The position numbers were made by a program, and so were the translations under genes. Shown here piece after piece: positions 33,095 to 44,684 of a DNA stretch of 64,000 nt (positions are counted from its first letter, which is position 1; each line of letters opens with the position of its first letter). Location of the stretch: contig JAOPHQ010003136.1 in assembly GCA_030340625.1 (NCBI GenBank), forward strand, positions 186,001 through 250,000, given 5' to 3'. Under the pieces are notes generated by a model, which made no database searches, was not told where the DNA came from, and saw nothing but the letters and a program-made list of their open reading frames with translations. This stretch comes from Merluccius polli (taxonomy: Eukaryota; Chordata; Actinopteri; Gadiformes; Merlucciidae).

Positions 33095-33597
33095 TCAGGC
33101 AGTAGTGTTGCACGGTATACCGATACTAGAACCGTATTGCGATACCCTGCCATTAAAAACGGTACTACCCCATTTTATTAGTACCGATACTTTAAGAATG
33201 ACTGTTTTTGCAACTGTGGGGAAGTGTGTGTGTGCAGCGCAGCGCTCTGCTTCCACTCATGCAGGCATAGTTGGCGTGCCAACTGTTTGTTTTCGCTCTC
33301 ATAAAGAAATATTGACCAATACACCTGGGCAGGTATAGGCTTAGGTAGGTAGACACCACCTAGACACATGGGGGTAATACCGGTGATTGTGTCTTTAGTC
33401 CCCGTGTCTGATCTCTGTAATTCGGAGCGTTAATATCTGTTTAATATCTAATATCTTTACTTTAAAAAACACTTTTGTATTTTTTAAGACAAGACGATAG
33501 TCGCACACCCCTAGTAACTACGCCCGCGAAGGTGAACCCTCCCGGACACCACAATTAACATGAACCACTCCCCTGGAATCTACAATTACCAGGAAAG

Positions 33598-34130
33598 TAT
33601 ATGGTAATATCAGTTTTGAACATGGTATCTGGCAAAAACTCCCATATCTCCCTGATAATTATCGGGGTGATATCGGAGTTTTACAGAGTAGTTACCCTGT
33701 GAGATAGGTGGAATTGTACTGTAAAAGGAAGCATGGTTTGTTTCAATGATATTGCCATATACTTTCCTGGTAACTGTAGATTATAATCCTCTACCACCCA
33801 TTAGGGTGTGTAGTTTTGAACATGGTATCTGGCAAAAACTCCCATATCTCCCTGATAATTATCAGGTAAATATCGGGGTGATATCGGAGTTTTACAGAGT
33901 AGTTACCTTGTAAGAGAGGTGGAATTGTACTGTAAAAGGAAGCGTGGTTTGTTTCAATGATATTGCCATATACTTTCCTGGTAATTGTAGATTATAATCA
34001 TCTACCACCCATTAGGGTGTGTAGTTTTGAACATGGTATCTGGCAAGAACTCCCATATCTCCCTGATAATTATCGGGGTGATATCGGAGTTTTACAGAGT
34101 AGTTACCCTGTAAGAAAGGTGGAACTGTAC
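33598..34130. repeat. Tandem ~210-bp repeat (2.5 copies)
   Basis: Units share GAACATGGTATCTGGCAA, CTCCCTGATAATTATC, CGGAGTTTTACAGAGTAGTT and CCATATACTTTCCTGGTAA. They start near 33613, 33812 and 34027. The last copy breaks off at about 34130 and its remainder reappears at 37306-37380, after about 3.2 kb of inserted DNA. Confidence 0.88.
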
Positions 34131-34704
34131 TGTAGCTCCCAAGTAGTACACACGAGGCCAGAGGTCTTTGTTAGAAAACGGGGTTTATTTTCCAGGTCGA
34201 ACCAACCCGTGAGAACTGGGTTTAAAGAGAAAAATAATTCAAATAAATAAATACAATTGACAATATGCGAATGTCCGTTTTTTTCAGCAGCACAACAGGG
34301 GTCCGTTTCACAAAGCAGGTTTAGTGAAAACCCTGGGTTTATTAACCCTGAAATGAGGGAAACGCTGAGTTTTCCGTTTCACAAAGGGAGGTAACTCAAA
34401 CCAGAGAAAGAGGGGTAACTCTAGCCTGTTTCACAGAGAGAGATAACTTACGCTCTTGGTCAGTTACCGTAGTAACAGACTCTATGAAACTAACCTGGTC
34501 GGGACCAGGTTTTTCTCAATGAACATCGAGTTTCAATCTGTCTCCGCCCTCTTTCAGCCACACACGCCATTTGATTTCCTCATTCATTCAGTCAGCAGGC
34601 GAGTTTTGGCGTAGCCGTCTGTCAAAAATCATTTAAAAAATCAGAGTCAGTAGGCTATTTCAGAAGTCCATTAGGCACAGTAGGAGGCGACTTTTTTCAC
34701 GAAC

Positions 34705-35380
34705 ATGGCATGTCCTTTTGACCAGCGCTCGAAGTGGAAAAAAATAAGTGCCGGGACTCCCTTATTCACATATAAGCGACGGGGGGGGGCGCGCGATATT
34801 AACCCACCCCGGACCTACGACCAACGGGGGGGGGGGCGCGATCGTAACCCACCGCGGACCTACGACCGACGGGGGGGGGGCGCCACTCCGGTAGATCCGC
34901 CCCTGGCAAAGTACAGTACTGGCAGCCTGTGACAAGTGCCGGTACGCAAGAAAAAGTGCCGGTACGCTAAAGGGTAAAATGTAGAAGTGCCGGTACTGCT
35001 TACCGGTGAATACCGGCCCACTTCGAGTACTGCTTTTGACAACGATCCCATGGATGACGGTGCAGCATTACTGCGCAGAGAATTAAATATTTGTCGGGAG
35101 AGGGTTATCAGACCGCGCATAGATGTAGCCTTTCCAGACAATTGTCATTTCCAAACAATTATCTTTTTCAGCGGTACCGTTTCACGTCACAGTCCATCAT
35201 TTATATACACAACCTAATCCGTCCTTACATTTGCAACATTACCAACCGTAGTCATACTCTCACATCCCAGCAGATATTGTGTGTTGCACTGCGTTTCTTT
35301 GCAAATGGAAGTTTTTTGTACAATGTCGGAGATGCAGAGCACTTGAGCAAGGCAACTGTATACAGTCAAATAGCCACTTA
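34705..35380 (+). pseudogene. HARBI1-type nuclease, N-terminal fragment
   Basis: The ATG at 34705 opens MACPFD and is interrupted after codon 6 by the hAT MITE (34723-35032, TSD CTTTTGAC). Coding resumes at 35041 with NDPMDDGAALLRRELN...RVIRPRIDV. A frameshift near 35130 leads into RYRFTSQSIIYIHNLI, NITNRSHTLTSQQILCV and ALRFFANGSFLYNVGDAEHL, the N-terminal helical region of Harbinger nucleases. The catalytic DDE part is absent, so the element was already internally deleted. It would have cut and joined transposon ends together with the Myb-like partner on the opposite strand. Confidence 0.82.
34723..35032. mobile_element. hAT MITE inside the Harbinger nuclease
   Basis: Ends CAGCGCTCGAAGTGG and CCACTTCGAGTACTG, with a perfect 8-bp target duplication CTTTTGAC (34715-34722 and 35033-35040). 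It contains several GTGCCGGTAC motifs and two units of the CGCGGACCTACGACCG minisatellite that makes up the arrays 20-30 kb to the left. Confidence 0.92.
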
Positions 35381-35432
35381 ATATTTACTTTACAGTGTAA
35401 AACATGATCAGAATGATCATGCCGAGGTCTTA

Positions 35433-35700
35433 TCTGTTTGAACAATGTTTTTATATGTCATCTTAAGCTGCTGCCAAGTGCGCTTCTCCCCCGCGGGATT
35501 GCACCTAAATGAAATAAATGAATAGTTACCATTCAAGCAGTTTTCCCCTGTAATATTATTGTGATTGCAAAGGACTACATTTAAACGTATGCAGCAGTGT
35601 TGCACTTTCTAAAAACGTGTTGAAACTCGTCATATGAGCGCATTAGGATTTCCAATTTGAGGTTGGTGAAAAACGTAGACCTCCTCTTCCCCGTTGCCAT
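35433..35700 (-). pseudogene. Harbinger Myb/SANT-like protein, N-terminal exons
   Basis: On the minus strand the ATG at 35700 opens MATGKRRSTFFTNLKLEILM, then SYDEFQHVFRKCNTAAYV. A second exon (about 35512-35433) reads CNPAGEKRTWQQLKMTYKNI. This is the Myb/SANT DNA-binding fold that recruits the Harbinger nuclease to transposon ends. Coding is cut short by a stop after AAYV and by loss of later exons. Confidence 0.75.
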
Positions 35701-36250
35701 GGTGACTCGTCGAATCGGGGCTCCATTGATGCTGGCTTTTTATAGTTGTGGTACACGCGCTTAACCCTAGGTGGAACTCCTCTGAGTTGATCAAATTAAC
35801 TCAAATCCGCTGTTCTGGAACCGAAAACCCAGAGTTTTCTATTTCAGAGTAGATCAACCCAGCATTTAGGATTAGACTCAGAGGTTGTTGAACCTGCTTT
35901 GTGAAACGGACCCCAGGTGTTACATTTACACCAAAAACCACTACACACACACCTCACATACAGTCCGCAACTCAATATTAACTAAATTTACAAACTTAAC
36001 TTACATATACATATTCACCACTTTACATCGTATGCAAATCACCATCACGCACCAACCATGCAATGGAATGCAACATAATACAATTGTTCACGTTCTTCAT
36101 AGACATAAATAAAAGATAAACATGCCTCGTCCACTGCTAACTACTTAAGGAGGGAATTTTCTTGTATGCTTCTTCCTTGTCCTTTATAGTTTTTCTACTT
36201 TAAGTGCCTTTAGCTTTTAACTTTAACTTATAGCTTATAGAACGTGCTGC

Positions 36251-36695
36251 TCATAGACATATATACGTAGACGCCTCATGACGTGCTGGAACGTAATCCA
36301 GCGTCGCCGCCATATTGGTTGGGTCTCCTCACTCTAGTCTAGCATAGGAGTCAACAGGAGAGCAAGCTATGCCAGTATTTTGTGCAGCTTACGGCGCAGT
36401 ATTGACACCAGATCGCGTGGGATTACTTTTCACAAGTAAGATTGAACAATAATTCTTATTTTTTTATTTTATTTTTTTATTAATTCTCTGCTGTTTGTAA
36501 CAAACCAAACCGTGTGAAAATCCGGTAAAAATTCGGGGAGTTATGCTTATTATTGTAGTTGGGGATACACCTTCCTCAATAGAAATAAATGCACTGGGGG
36601 CGCACTGGGGACCCATCCAAGATGGCGGCCACGCTGATATGTCAGCTCCAACAGGCAGCGTCAGTCTATGAGGCGTCTACGTATATTATGTCTAT
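36251..36695. mobile_element. Small DNA element with THAP-type first exon
   Basis: Diverged inverted ends: the left ATAGACATATATACGTAGAC and GCCTCATG are mirrored by AGGCGTCTACGTATATTATG near 36671-36690. The ATG at 36369 opens MPVFCAAYG and the reading frame runs into a donor (CAA|GTAAGA at 36436). This is like the first exon of THAP zinc-finger transposases, but the second zinc-binding Cys is changed and part of the module is missing. It sits beside one arm of the inverted repeat 36697-37133. Confidence 0.5.
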
Positions 36696-36696
36696 A

Positions 36697-37133
36697 GAGC
36701 GTAACAGTGACTGCCACTTTTTTAACAGCTCCGGTGCCGCAAGTAAATTTCCCATGCATTTATCTCGTCCACTTTACGTAGAATCCTTATAAAAAGAGTA
36801 TTAAGCCTTTAACCAAGCCAATCGTACGTTATGGTAGTCATGACCATATTATGTTTGATTCGGGATGAGTAGTTCTTCACTCGGTCAACAAAATAATGTA
36901 CAGTATAATAATAATGTACAGTCTTGTACCTTTGCCTTTTCTTCTGTTTTCCAAATTCTTTTTATGCCCGAATCAAACATAATATGGTCACGACTACCAT
37001 AACGAACGATTGGCTTGGTTAAAGGCTTAATACTCTTTTTATAAGGATTCTACGAAAAGTGGACTAGATAAATGCATGGGAAATTTACTTCCGGCACCGG
37101 AGCTGTTAAAAAGGGGGCGGTCACTGTTACGCT
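36697..37133. repeat. Foldback inverted repeat, ~170-bp arms
   Basis: 36697-36868 is complementary, with few mismatches, to 36964-37133; the loop is about 95 bp. The arms include GCGTAACAGTGAC, TTAACAGCTCCGGTGCCG and CATAATATGGTC segments. A MITE-like foldback; family not assigned. Confidence 0.85.
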
Positions 37134-37375
37134 TATGGTGCTGCTTCTTTCGCGCTGTTTGGCTAGGTACGTTGCTAAAAGGTGTGGTGTAGGAAACATA
37201 TGCCGGCGGCAATTAGTTCCGCCCCAATGCCATTATAAACAGTAGGAACAAAAAAAACGGGAGGTTAACAAATTAAACAAACTGCCAATGTGCGGCAGTT
37301 ACAATTACCATATACTTTCCTGGTAATTGTAGATTATAATCATCTACCACCCATTAGGGTGTGTAGTTTTGAACA

Positions 37376-37965
37376 TGGTATCATGGTATAGTTGCAAGTT
37401 ATCAAGTAAATACTGGGTAATTACCAGGTAAATATCAGAGTCATTACTACCCTCACTGTCACTACACAGGTTGGTTGGTAATACATAATCTATAATTCCT
37501 GGATAAATACCTGGTAGTTTTCAGTATATATCTAGTAAATAATGGGTAACTTGTTGGTATTTACCAGGTAAATATCACGTAACTACCAGGTAAATAAGTG
37601 GTAGTTACCAGGTAAATATGCGATCATTTTTGAGTAAATACCTGGTAAGTACCAGGTAAATATATAAGTTATTATCACCCTAACAAAGTCACATAGACAC
37701 ATTCAGTGGGTTTATTGTCTATGCAATTGCAGGATATCTACCAGGTAATTATTGGGTAAATACCTGGTAGATGTCAGGAAAATATCTAGTAAATATCAGG
37801 TAACTTGTTGGTATTTACCAGATAAATATGTAATTAAATACTGGGTAATTACCTGGTAAGTACTTGGTAATTGCAAGGTAATTACATTTAATTACCTGGT
37901 TATTACTTAGTAAATACATCTTATTAGCAGGTAATTACCTGGTAATTACCGGACTGTAAAAGGAA
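37376..37965. repeat. Degenerate array of TACCAGGTAAATA / TACCTGGTAA motifs
   Basis: More than a dozen half-palindromic motifs centred on CAGGTA or TACCTG occur on both strands within 590 bp, at irregular spacing. They continue the tail of the 210-bp repeat. No coding potential. Confidence 0.8.
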
Positions 37966-38146
37966 GGGTTACCAGATTTTTAATTCATAAAAAAACAAAT
38001 AATTTGTTCTGTCATCTTTATTTTACATTACCTTTCCTGATGTTTTATTTTTTTGCCGTGGTATCGTTTCAGTATCGTATCGAGATATTTAGGCAGGTAT
38101 CGTATCGAAGTCATAATTTTGGTATCGTGACAACACTATCAGGCAG

Positions 38147-38739
38147 AATGGGGAGAAAATCCAAACTATGAAAGGAGTGGTTTTTTTTAAACAAGAAGCC
38201 TGGGGCAAGTTCATGGAGTTCGCTCTGATTTGTCAATGAAGTAGCTGTGGAAACTGTTCATTTGTAGCACCTTTTTTTTTACGATTGAATGAAGAACTGG
38301 CACACATTACGAATCTTGAGCAGAAATCGCATGTTTCGAAACCAAGGAGTCTTGTTTGCTTTGATGACATTTTGGGGATCCATCAGCTGACAAACACAAA
38401 TTAAATTGTCATTGTTTTAATTTTGCTTTTGTCAGTTTGATTTTCCTAGTTCAGGTGTTGTTGTTTGATTCCCTCATCAACATAAAACACCCCAGTAGAA
38501 AACATTATTCAAATACATCAGAGGTAATCACCAGAATTTCAAGCTCAAAAACGGCAAATTGAATTGTAGTGAGGAGGGATGGATATTTGACAGTTGGATA
38601 GATTCACTTGACTTGTGGTTCTTCAGTATACATATGCAACATGCTACAATTCACTGATCAGAAATATATCTTGTTTTGTTATGTATATGGCTTTTTTTTA
38701 TCATGAATTTCGCATTTTACAAACAGAATAATAAACTAG
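38147..38739. other. No recognisable feature
   Basis: AT-rich DNA between the hAT nest and the Rex1-like LINE; no exon or element end recognised. Confidence 0.4.
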
Positions 38740-40877
38740 TAACTTCTGGCGCTGTGTCGAGCGGCAGCCAGCAACAGTTGCTCTCTCTCTTTTCCGCACT
38801 TTTAGCAATTTTTTCTTATTTATTGTTTTCTATTACTGTTTACTACTATTACTATGTTTATGAACTTTTTTCTCATTCTTGGTACAATTTTTCCCGACCG
38901 CGTCTCCGTCTGGGCGCAACAATGCGGCGGGTCAATTGTTTACACCCGAGACGAGCTGTTGTCGCTACAACCATCGGTGCTGATGCGGGAGAGGCCTGAA
39001 ATCCCCAGAGAACTGAAGAGGAAGTACAGGGGACGTAAGGCTGGATGTTAACACCGGGAAAAAAGGGGCGATATAAACCATCTCTCCCTTCCATCAGACC
39101 TTCACTGCAGAACAGGTGAGGAAGGAGCTGTGCAGACTCCGCCCAGGCAAGGCAGCAGGTCCTGACGTTGTCAGCCCGAGGGTCCTCAAAACATGTGCAA
39201 CCCAGCTGAGTGGAGTCCTGCAGCACATCTTTAACCTGAGCCTGAGTCTGGAGAGGGTCCCTGTGCTGTGGAAGACATCCTGCCTGGTACCAGTACCGAA
39301 GAAGGCGCATCCCAGCACCTCCAATGACTACAGACCGGTGGTGCTGATGTCTCACCTGATGAAGTCCCTGGAGAGGCTGGTCCTGTCACTTCTTCGGCCC
39401 CTGGTCAGCTCATCACTGGACCATCTTCAGTTTGCCTACCAGCCGAGACTAGGAGTGAAGGACGCCATCATCTTCCTGCTCCACGGTGCCTGCGCCCACC
39501 TGGACAGAATCATGTTCTTGGACTTCTCCAGTGCGTTCAACACTATCCGGCCTGCTGGTGAGTACGCTGATGGCAATGCAGGTGGACCCTCTCGTGGTTT
39601 CCTGGATTACGACTATTTGACGGGTCGACCACAGTATGTCAGACTGCAGGACGGTGTGTCTGACACTGTGGTCAGCAACACTGGGGCTCCACAGGGAACT
39701 GTTCTTTCCCCCTTTCTGTTCACCCTGTACACCTCAGACTTTCAGTTCCTCTCTGAGTCCTGCCACCTGCAGAAGTTTGTGGACGACTCTGCAATTGTTG
39801 GCTGTGTCAGTGAGGGGAAGGAGGAGTACAGGGGCGTTGTGGAGTCCTTCGTCGAGTGGTGTGCAACTAACCATCTGATTCTCAACTCCACCAAGACTAA
39901 GGAGCTGGTGGTGGATTTCCACAGGAGGAAATCTGCTCCCACACCCATCTCTATCAACGGTGTGACTGTGGATGTTGTCCAGGATTACAAATACCTTGGA
40001 GTATACCTGGATAACAAACTAGACTGGGCCAAGAACACTGAGGCTGTTTACAAGAAGGGCCAGAGTCGCCTCCTGAGGAGGCTCCGGTCATTCAACATAT
40101 GTAACATCATGCTGAGGATGTTCTACAAGTCTGTGGTAGCCAGTGCCATCTTCTTTGCTGTTGTGTGCTGGGGCAGCAGGCTGAGGGCAGCAGACGCCAA
40201 GAAGATCAGCAGGATCATCAGGAAGGCTAGCTCCGTCCTGGGGGTCCAACAGGTGATAACCTCGAGCAGAAGCACCTTCAGCAACAGACTCATTCCCCCC
40301 CAGTGTAACACTTCCAAAGGAAGTCTTTTCTTCCTGTGGCCCTCACACTGTATAACTCATCTACCTTTGGTCGCAAGAGGGACAGTGGAGACACTGTGCC
40401 CTGAGCAAATGTCACTATCATTTTCACCCAATTTTCACTTCATCACTTTATTTAGTAGTACTGTACCTTAGTTAATGTATGCTCCTAAAAATGCTGCTAC
40501 AATATTATCACTTTTACCACTGTTACCACTCCTTTTCACTTATTTAGTTTGTACTTATTTTATTTCATTTTATGCTGCTAAATTGCATGGTGCGTATTGT
40601 TGTATATTGTATATACCTACGTTTAACTGCAATTTTTGGTTGCATTTTGTCACATTTAGTACTTATGTTACCTGTAAGTGCTTGCTTTTTGTTGCATTTA
40701 GTTAATTGTTTGATTTATTTTATGTTTGCCATTATTTTATTTTATTTATTTTATGTTAGCTTATTTTTACTCTAACCCTGTATTACCTTCCCTCCTTTGT
40801 ATTGCAACCTTTGTATTGCAACTGTTGCACAGTAATTTCCCTCGGGATAAATAAAGCTTCTTGAATCTTGAATTTAT
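38740..40877 (+). mobile_element. Rex1/CR1-like LINE, internally deleted
   Basis: Starts near CTGGCGCTGTGTCGAGCGGC and ends in the tail TAATTTCCCTCGGGATAAAT, AAAGCTTCTTGAATCTTGAA, with a short TTGAATC tandem. The RT domain and this tail are of the type found in teleost Rex1/CR1-related elements. About 600 codons of endonuclease region are missing between 39050 and 39100. Confidence 0.8.
38854..40471 (+). pseudogene. Rex1-like LINE ORF2 remnant (reverse transcriptase)
   Basis: The 5' piece reads VYTRDELLSLQPSVLMRERP, the N terminus of ORF2, then jumps across a deletion to the RT at 39116: LRPGKAAGPDVVSPRVLK, SNDYRPVVLMSHLMKSLERL, LDFSSAFNTI, GAPQGTVLSPFLFTLYT and QKFVDDSAIVG. The RT active-site motif reads FVDD where Y/FADD or FSDD is usual. 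The thumb region ends KASSVLGVQQ and the downstream part is out of frame. The region around AFNTIRPAGEYADGNAGG lacks the expected KL..M-type residues, suggesting a small internal loss. Confidence 0.85.
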
Positions 40878-41009
40878 AATTAATAATATGCCCAAGTCAT
40901 GTCTACAAACATAACCTATTAGATAAACACTACACATGCACTCCATATCTATGATTAAATACACACCAAGGCAATGTGCTGATACATTACTGGAGGTGCT
41001 CCCCCTCCA
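40878..41009. other. Short spacer with small hairpin
   Basis: Between the LINE tail and the Harbinger end. An 8-bp inverted repeat ACTGGAGG / CCTCCAGT (40989-40996 / 41004-41011) abuts the Harbinger terminus. Confidence 0.5.
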
Positions 41010-41238
41010 GTGGGGTATACTACGAAGCTCGCTGAATATACCCAGGCTTTCTTTGGATAACCTGGATCGACAAATATGAAACTCGCAATCAGAGTTAAAC
41101 GGTACCACAAAGCTCACTTACGAGTCAAGTTGTCAAGCCAGGTTTTCCGCTTTAGTTTCAATGTGCGTTCCCATAAAAAGGGCGTAACCCAACGTTATTA
41201 ACCTTGACGAAATTGATCCGACAGAGCGAACACGGGCT

Positions 41239-42975
41239 ATGTATTTCACTCAGGAGGAGCAAGTAGTGATTATGAACTCATACGAGGAGTTTAAAAAGCA
41301 AATAACGGCAAGGGGCAATACAGTTGCCCATAATAAGGCTAGGGAGGCGTGCTGGCAAAAAATAGCAGATTCTGTGAATGCGTAAGTGAAAAGATTCTGC
41401 ATAGCCTAATTGTCTAAAAATAACTATGCCAAATGCAGAATTGTTCGCCATTAATCCCAATAGAGTGCATATGATTGCAAAATGCAAAAGCAACCTCCAA
41501 CTTGCTTTATTGTGTAATTTAGGGAATTCATTTTAAATACATCCTATATGTAAGAAACGTATTGCATGTGCTGGAAGGTAGAGACATTGGTGTGGTGGAT
41601 TAGTATGTGAGCTGAACGCCAGCGACCGGGATTCATATCTTGCCTGTCCATCATCATGCCTTTTACCCCCATCTAGATTGGGTGCTAGCACGACCATCCG
41701 AACATGGGTGCAAGTAAGAAATAAGCACAAAAGCATAATTCAATGTGGCAAGTTTAAAGCATAAATGTCAATAATTTCAGGTGAATGAAGCCTATGATTT
41801 GCAATAGGCTAGGCTCTAACCTTTCATTTGATGTTGATTACCTGTAGCAAATAAGAAAAAAAATCAGAGAAACACCACTGGGAGGGGGTCAGCTCCACCG
41901 CCCTTCACTGTGTCCAATGATGGCCGGAGTGGCAGGGGGCTTGTCTTCTGACCCCACTGCCTCAGTAGGCCTATCTGATGCGTATGTAGTCGGTATGTAT
42001 TCATGTAGGCCTATTGGCAAGGAACATACATAATTGTCTTATCAAATGTGAGATGATTGAGTGTAAATTCATTTGTATAATTTTAGTTGAAGGTACCAAC
42101 ATTGTATTGCGGGAGCCGCCGACAGTGGCCTTCAATCTCCAAGAAGAGGTAGCCTATAAATGTCAAAGCAAGGTGTTGTGTATTCTTCTAAATGTGAGCA
42201 GGATTTTCGAAAGAATGGCCTATAATAAGTTTCCCTGATTCTTTCAGAACATAGATGATGATGAGACTCTGTCGGCCTGTGAGTCCAGGGTGACTATGGA
42301 GGTGATTTTTCTTAACAATTCTCACACCTATAATATGAAATTGCAGAATAGAAAATGCCTATTGTGTCACTGACATAGGCTAACTGTTGGTTATGTAGCC
42401 TAAGGGATAATGGACGACACGGCACTTCCAAGTTACTATAAGGTTAATGTAGCCTAGGTCGAACGTGTTGGCACCTTTGGACGTTCTAAAGAGCCATCAC
42501 AATGGGAAACTCAACCGAGCAGTGCTGTAACCGCATGTAACTGTTTCACATCACTCTTCCTTTTGATAATTTATTCTAATGAGAGATGAGACGTTAGATG
42601 AGCCAACTGCCTCCTCCATGTCCACCTCCTCGTCAAGGCCTTCTCGCGGGACAGACAAGGTATTTTTTTAATTTAGTTTCTTCTTTTTGTAAGGTGCGCC
42701 CCAAGGCTTTGACCGTAAGTGAATTACGATTTAATAATTTCTATAGGTTGGAACCGACAATGTAAGGGCGCTGTATAAGCGCAACCTGGAGCTGGATAAT
42801 GAAAAGAAACTTCTTGAAATTAAAAAACTGAAGCTTGAGATCCAGCTCCTTGAGAGGGTAGGCTATTTTTTGTATTAGGCTACCTATATTTTCTTTGGTT
42901 AAGCTACACTGACCCTCAGAAATAATGATTTTGTTCTACTTTCACAGCAAATGCAAGGCGATTGAACAAATAAAC
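41239..42975 (+). CDS. Harbinger Myb/SANT-like DNA-binding protein, multi-exon
   Basis: Exon 1 (41239-41381) encodes MYFTQEEQVVIMNSYEEFKK to ACWQKIADSVNA and ends at a GTAAGT donor. Later exons can be joined by phase. About 41849-41992 is a Pro/Gly linker. 42087-42148 reads GTNIVLREPPTVAFNLQEE. About 42248-42300 is an acidic NIDDDETLSACES. About 42581-42659 is Ser-rich. 42747-42857 is a coiled coil (RALYKRNLELDNEKKLLEIK). The last exon (42958-42975) ends QMQGD-stop, with AATAAA just downstream. The expected second Myb exon (KRTWQQVKVKYKN-type) was not found between 41382 and 41849, so the DNA-binding domain is incomplete. The role is recruiting the nuclease to transposon ends. Confidence 0.72.
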
Positions 42976-44684
42976 ATGACCAAATGTATTTCCGTCCATT
43001 GTACTTTTTCTAATGAAACACAAGATTTATTCAACAAATGTCCCCACCAAAAAAACAACTTATTTCCTAGAGGAAACCGAAATTAAACAAAAAAATCCAT
43101 AACTTCAACAAAATGTAGGCTAACCAACAAACTGTGTAGTTATCGCCTGTCTTACAGCCACTCCTGTGGGATGATCAATTGTTATAGGGTCCACGACATC
43201 GTCTGCCACCAATGGCATATGAGGGGTTCTTTCCTTCCGAATGGTGGCAATATTATGGAGCACCACACATGCCGTGATTATCTGGCTGGCCCTCTCCGGC
43301 TTGACCCTCAGACCACGGAGGCAGTTGAATCTTGACTTGATGACACCAAAGGTCATCTCTATCCTCACCCTACATGTACTTAGGGCCCTGTTGAAGCGTC
43401 TGGCGTCTGTGGGTCACCGTACGGAGTCATAAGGAACTTCATGCAGGCATACCCTCTGTCCCCTACAATGATTCCATCATAACGGCCTATTAGAAAGAAC
43501 ATAATGTGATCAACATTTACAGTTAGTGATCTTGTGTATTGCGCCACACCTTGCAGAAACTGTTGGCAAAGAGTTGACTCCCGGAAAGTCCATGAGTCGT
43601 GGACCGAGCCAGGCCATTTCGCATCCACACTAGTCACCATCAGCTGATGGTCACAAGTCATCTGAAAACGGCATTTCTGTTACCATAGTTGGGCCATATG
43701 AAGCACTATTACAAAGTTTTAGTAGGCTACCTGCATGCAATTTCACTTCCCACATGATCTAGCCCAGGTAATACTTTACCTGCACATTGATGCTATGGGT
43801 TGACTTTCTGTTGACAAAGTCAGCCTCATGTTCCCCTAAAGGTGCATTTATGGGGACGTGTGCAGTCAATTGCACCTATGAGTTTGGGGAATCCTATCGT
43901 TACTAATCTAAGTAGTTCAAACAATATGTGAAAGTTATATCAAAACAAACGTGCATACAAAGGTGAATCAAACAATAGGTGAATATGGTGAATGAAGTGA
44001 AAAATGAATATATATGTGGTCACACATAGTCATTGAATAGTCATGAGTAATTTTGAGTACTTACAATGGGTACACCTCAAATAAACCAACCTCAATTTCC
44101 TCATTGTCATCGTCCAAGTCATCTCTAATTATCAATGGCACCTGTGTTTGTCCCCCAGGTAAAAACACTCCGGCCCATCTAAGAATCATAGCCTTAGCAA
44201 CGGTCAGCAGTATTGAGCAAAAACAAAACATCGTACATAAAAACAAGACAATTGACACCACATTATGGAGGTAAACTAAGCAACCTACAGATGGACTTGT
44301 TTAATTGCTACACCCCAACACTGCGTATCAGGTGTTTACATTGTAATAACTACCGCGCTCCCGCAGGGTCCTTTTAGGGCGGGTCCCACTACCTCAGTTT
44401 GGTGAGGGGGGAATTTCCCTGAACTCTTAAAAGAGTCCCCAGCGCTGGTTGACCCCTGGACATCTGTGGACGAGCGGTAGAGAAGATAACCCCTGATTTA
44501 GATTAATAGTACCCCACTTAACTGAGCTGATGGTCTGCTAATTGTCACACAAAACACTAAAACACTTTTACACACACAGTTATAAAACAAATCCACAGAG
44601 AAAACAAATCAACAGAAAACAAAAAACAAATAACAGACATAAATACATAGTTGACTTCTACATATGTACTTTCTATGTCCCTGC

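Larger units (their letters stand above)
34299..35913. mobile_element. PIF/Harbinger element with 3-bp target duplication
   Basis: Inverted ends GGGTCCGTTTCACAAAGC and GCTTTGTGAAACGGACCC are flanked by CAG (34296-34298 and 35914-35916). It contains a plus-strand HARBI1-type nuclease remnant and a minus-strand Myb/SANT remnant facing each other, the standard two-gene Harbinger layout. A 310-bp hAT MITE is inserted in the nuclease start region. Confidence 0.9.
34131..37303 (-). mobile_element. Probable LTR disrupted by further insertions
   Basis: The block that interrupts the 210-bp repeat starts TGTAGCTCCC and ends GGCAGTTACA (TG...CA). On the minus strand AAAATAAACCCCG (a polyadenylation-type signal) lies about 50 bp before its end. 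This suggests a minus-strand solo LTR later hit by a Harbinger and a THAP-type element. The flanking pentamers (TGTAC and ATTAC) do not match well, so the call is tentative. Confidence 0.35.
33103..38138. mobile_element. hAT element with 8-bp target duplication, host of a second nest
   Basis: Ends TAGTGTTGCACGGTATACC and GGTATCGTGACAACACTA, with subterminal GATACGATACC motifs and a perfect 8-bp target duplication, TCAGGCAG (33095-33102 and 38139-38146). There is no transposase. The interior has a ~210-bp tandem repeat, a probable LTR, a Harbinger element, a THAP-type element and a TACCTGGTA-rich block. Confidence 0.9.
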
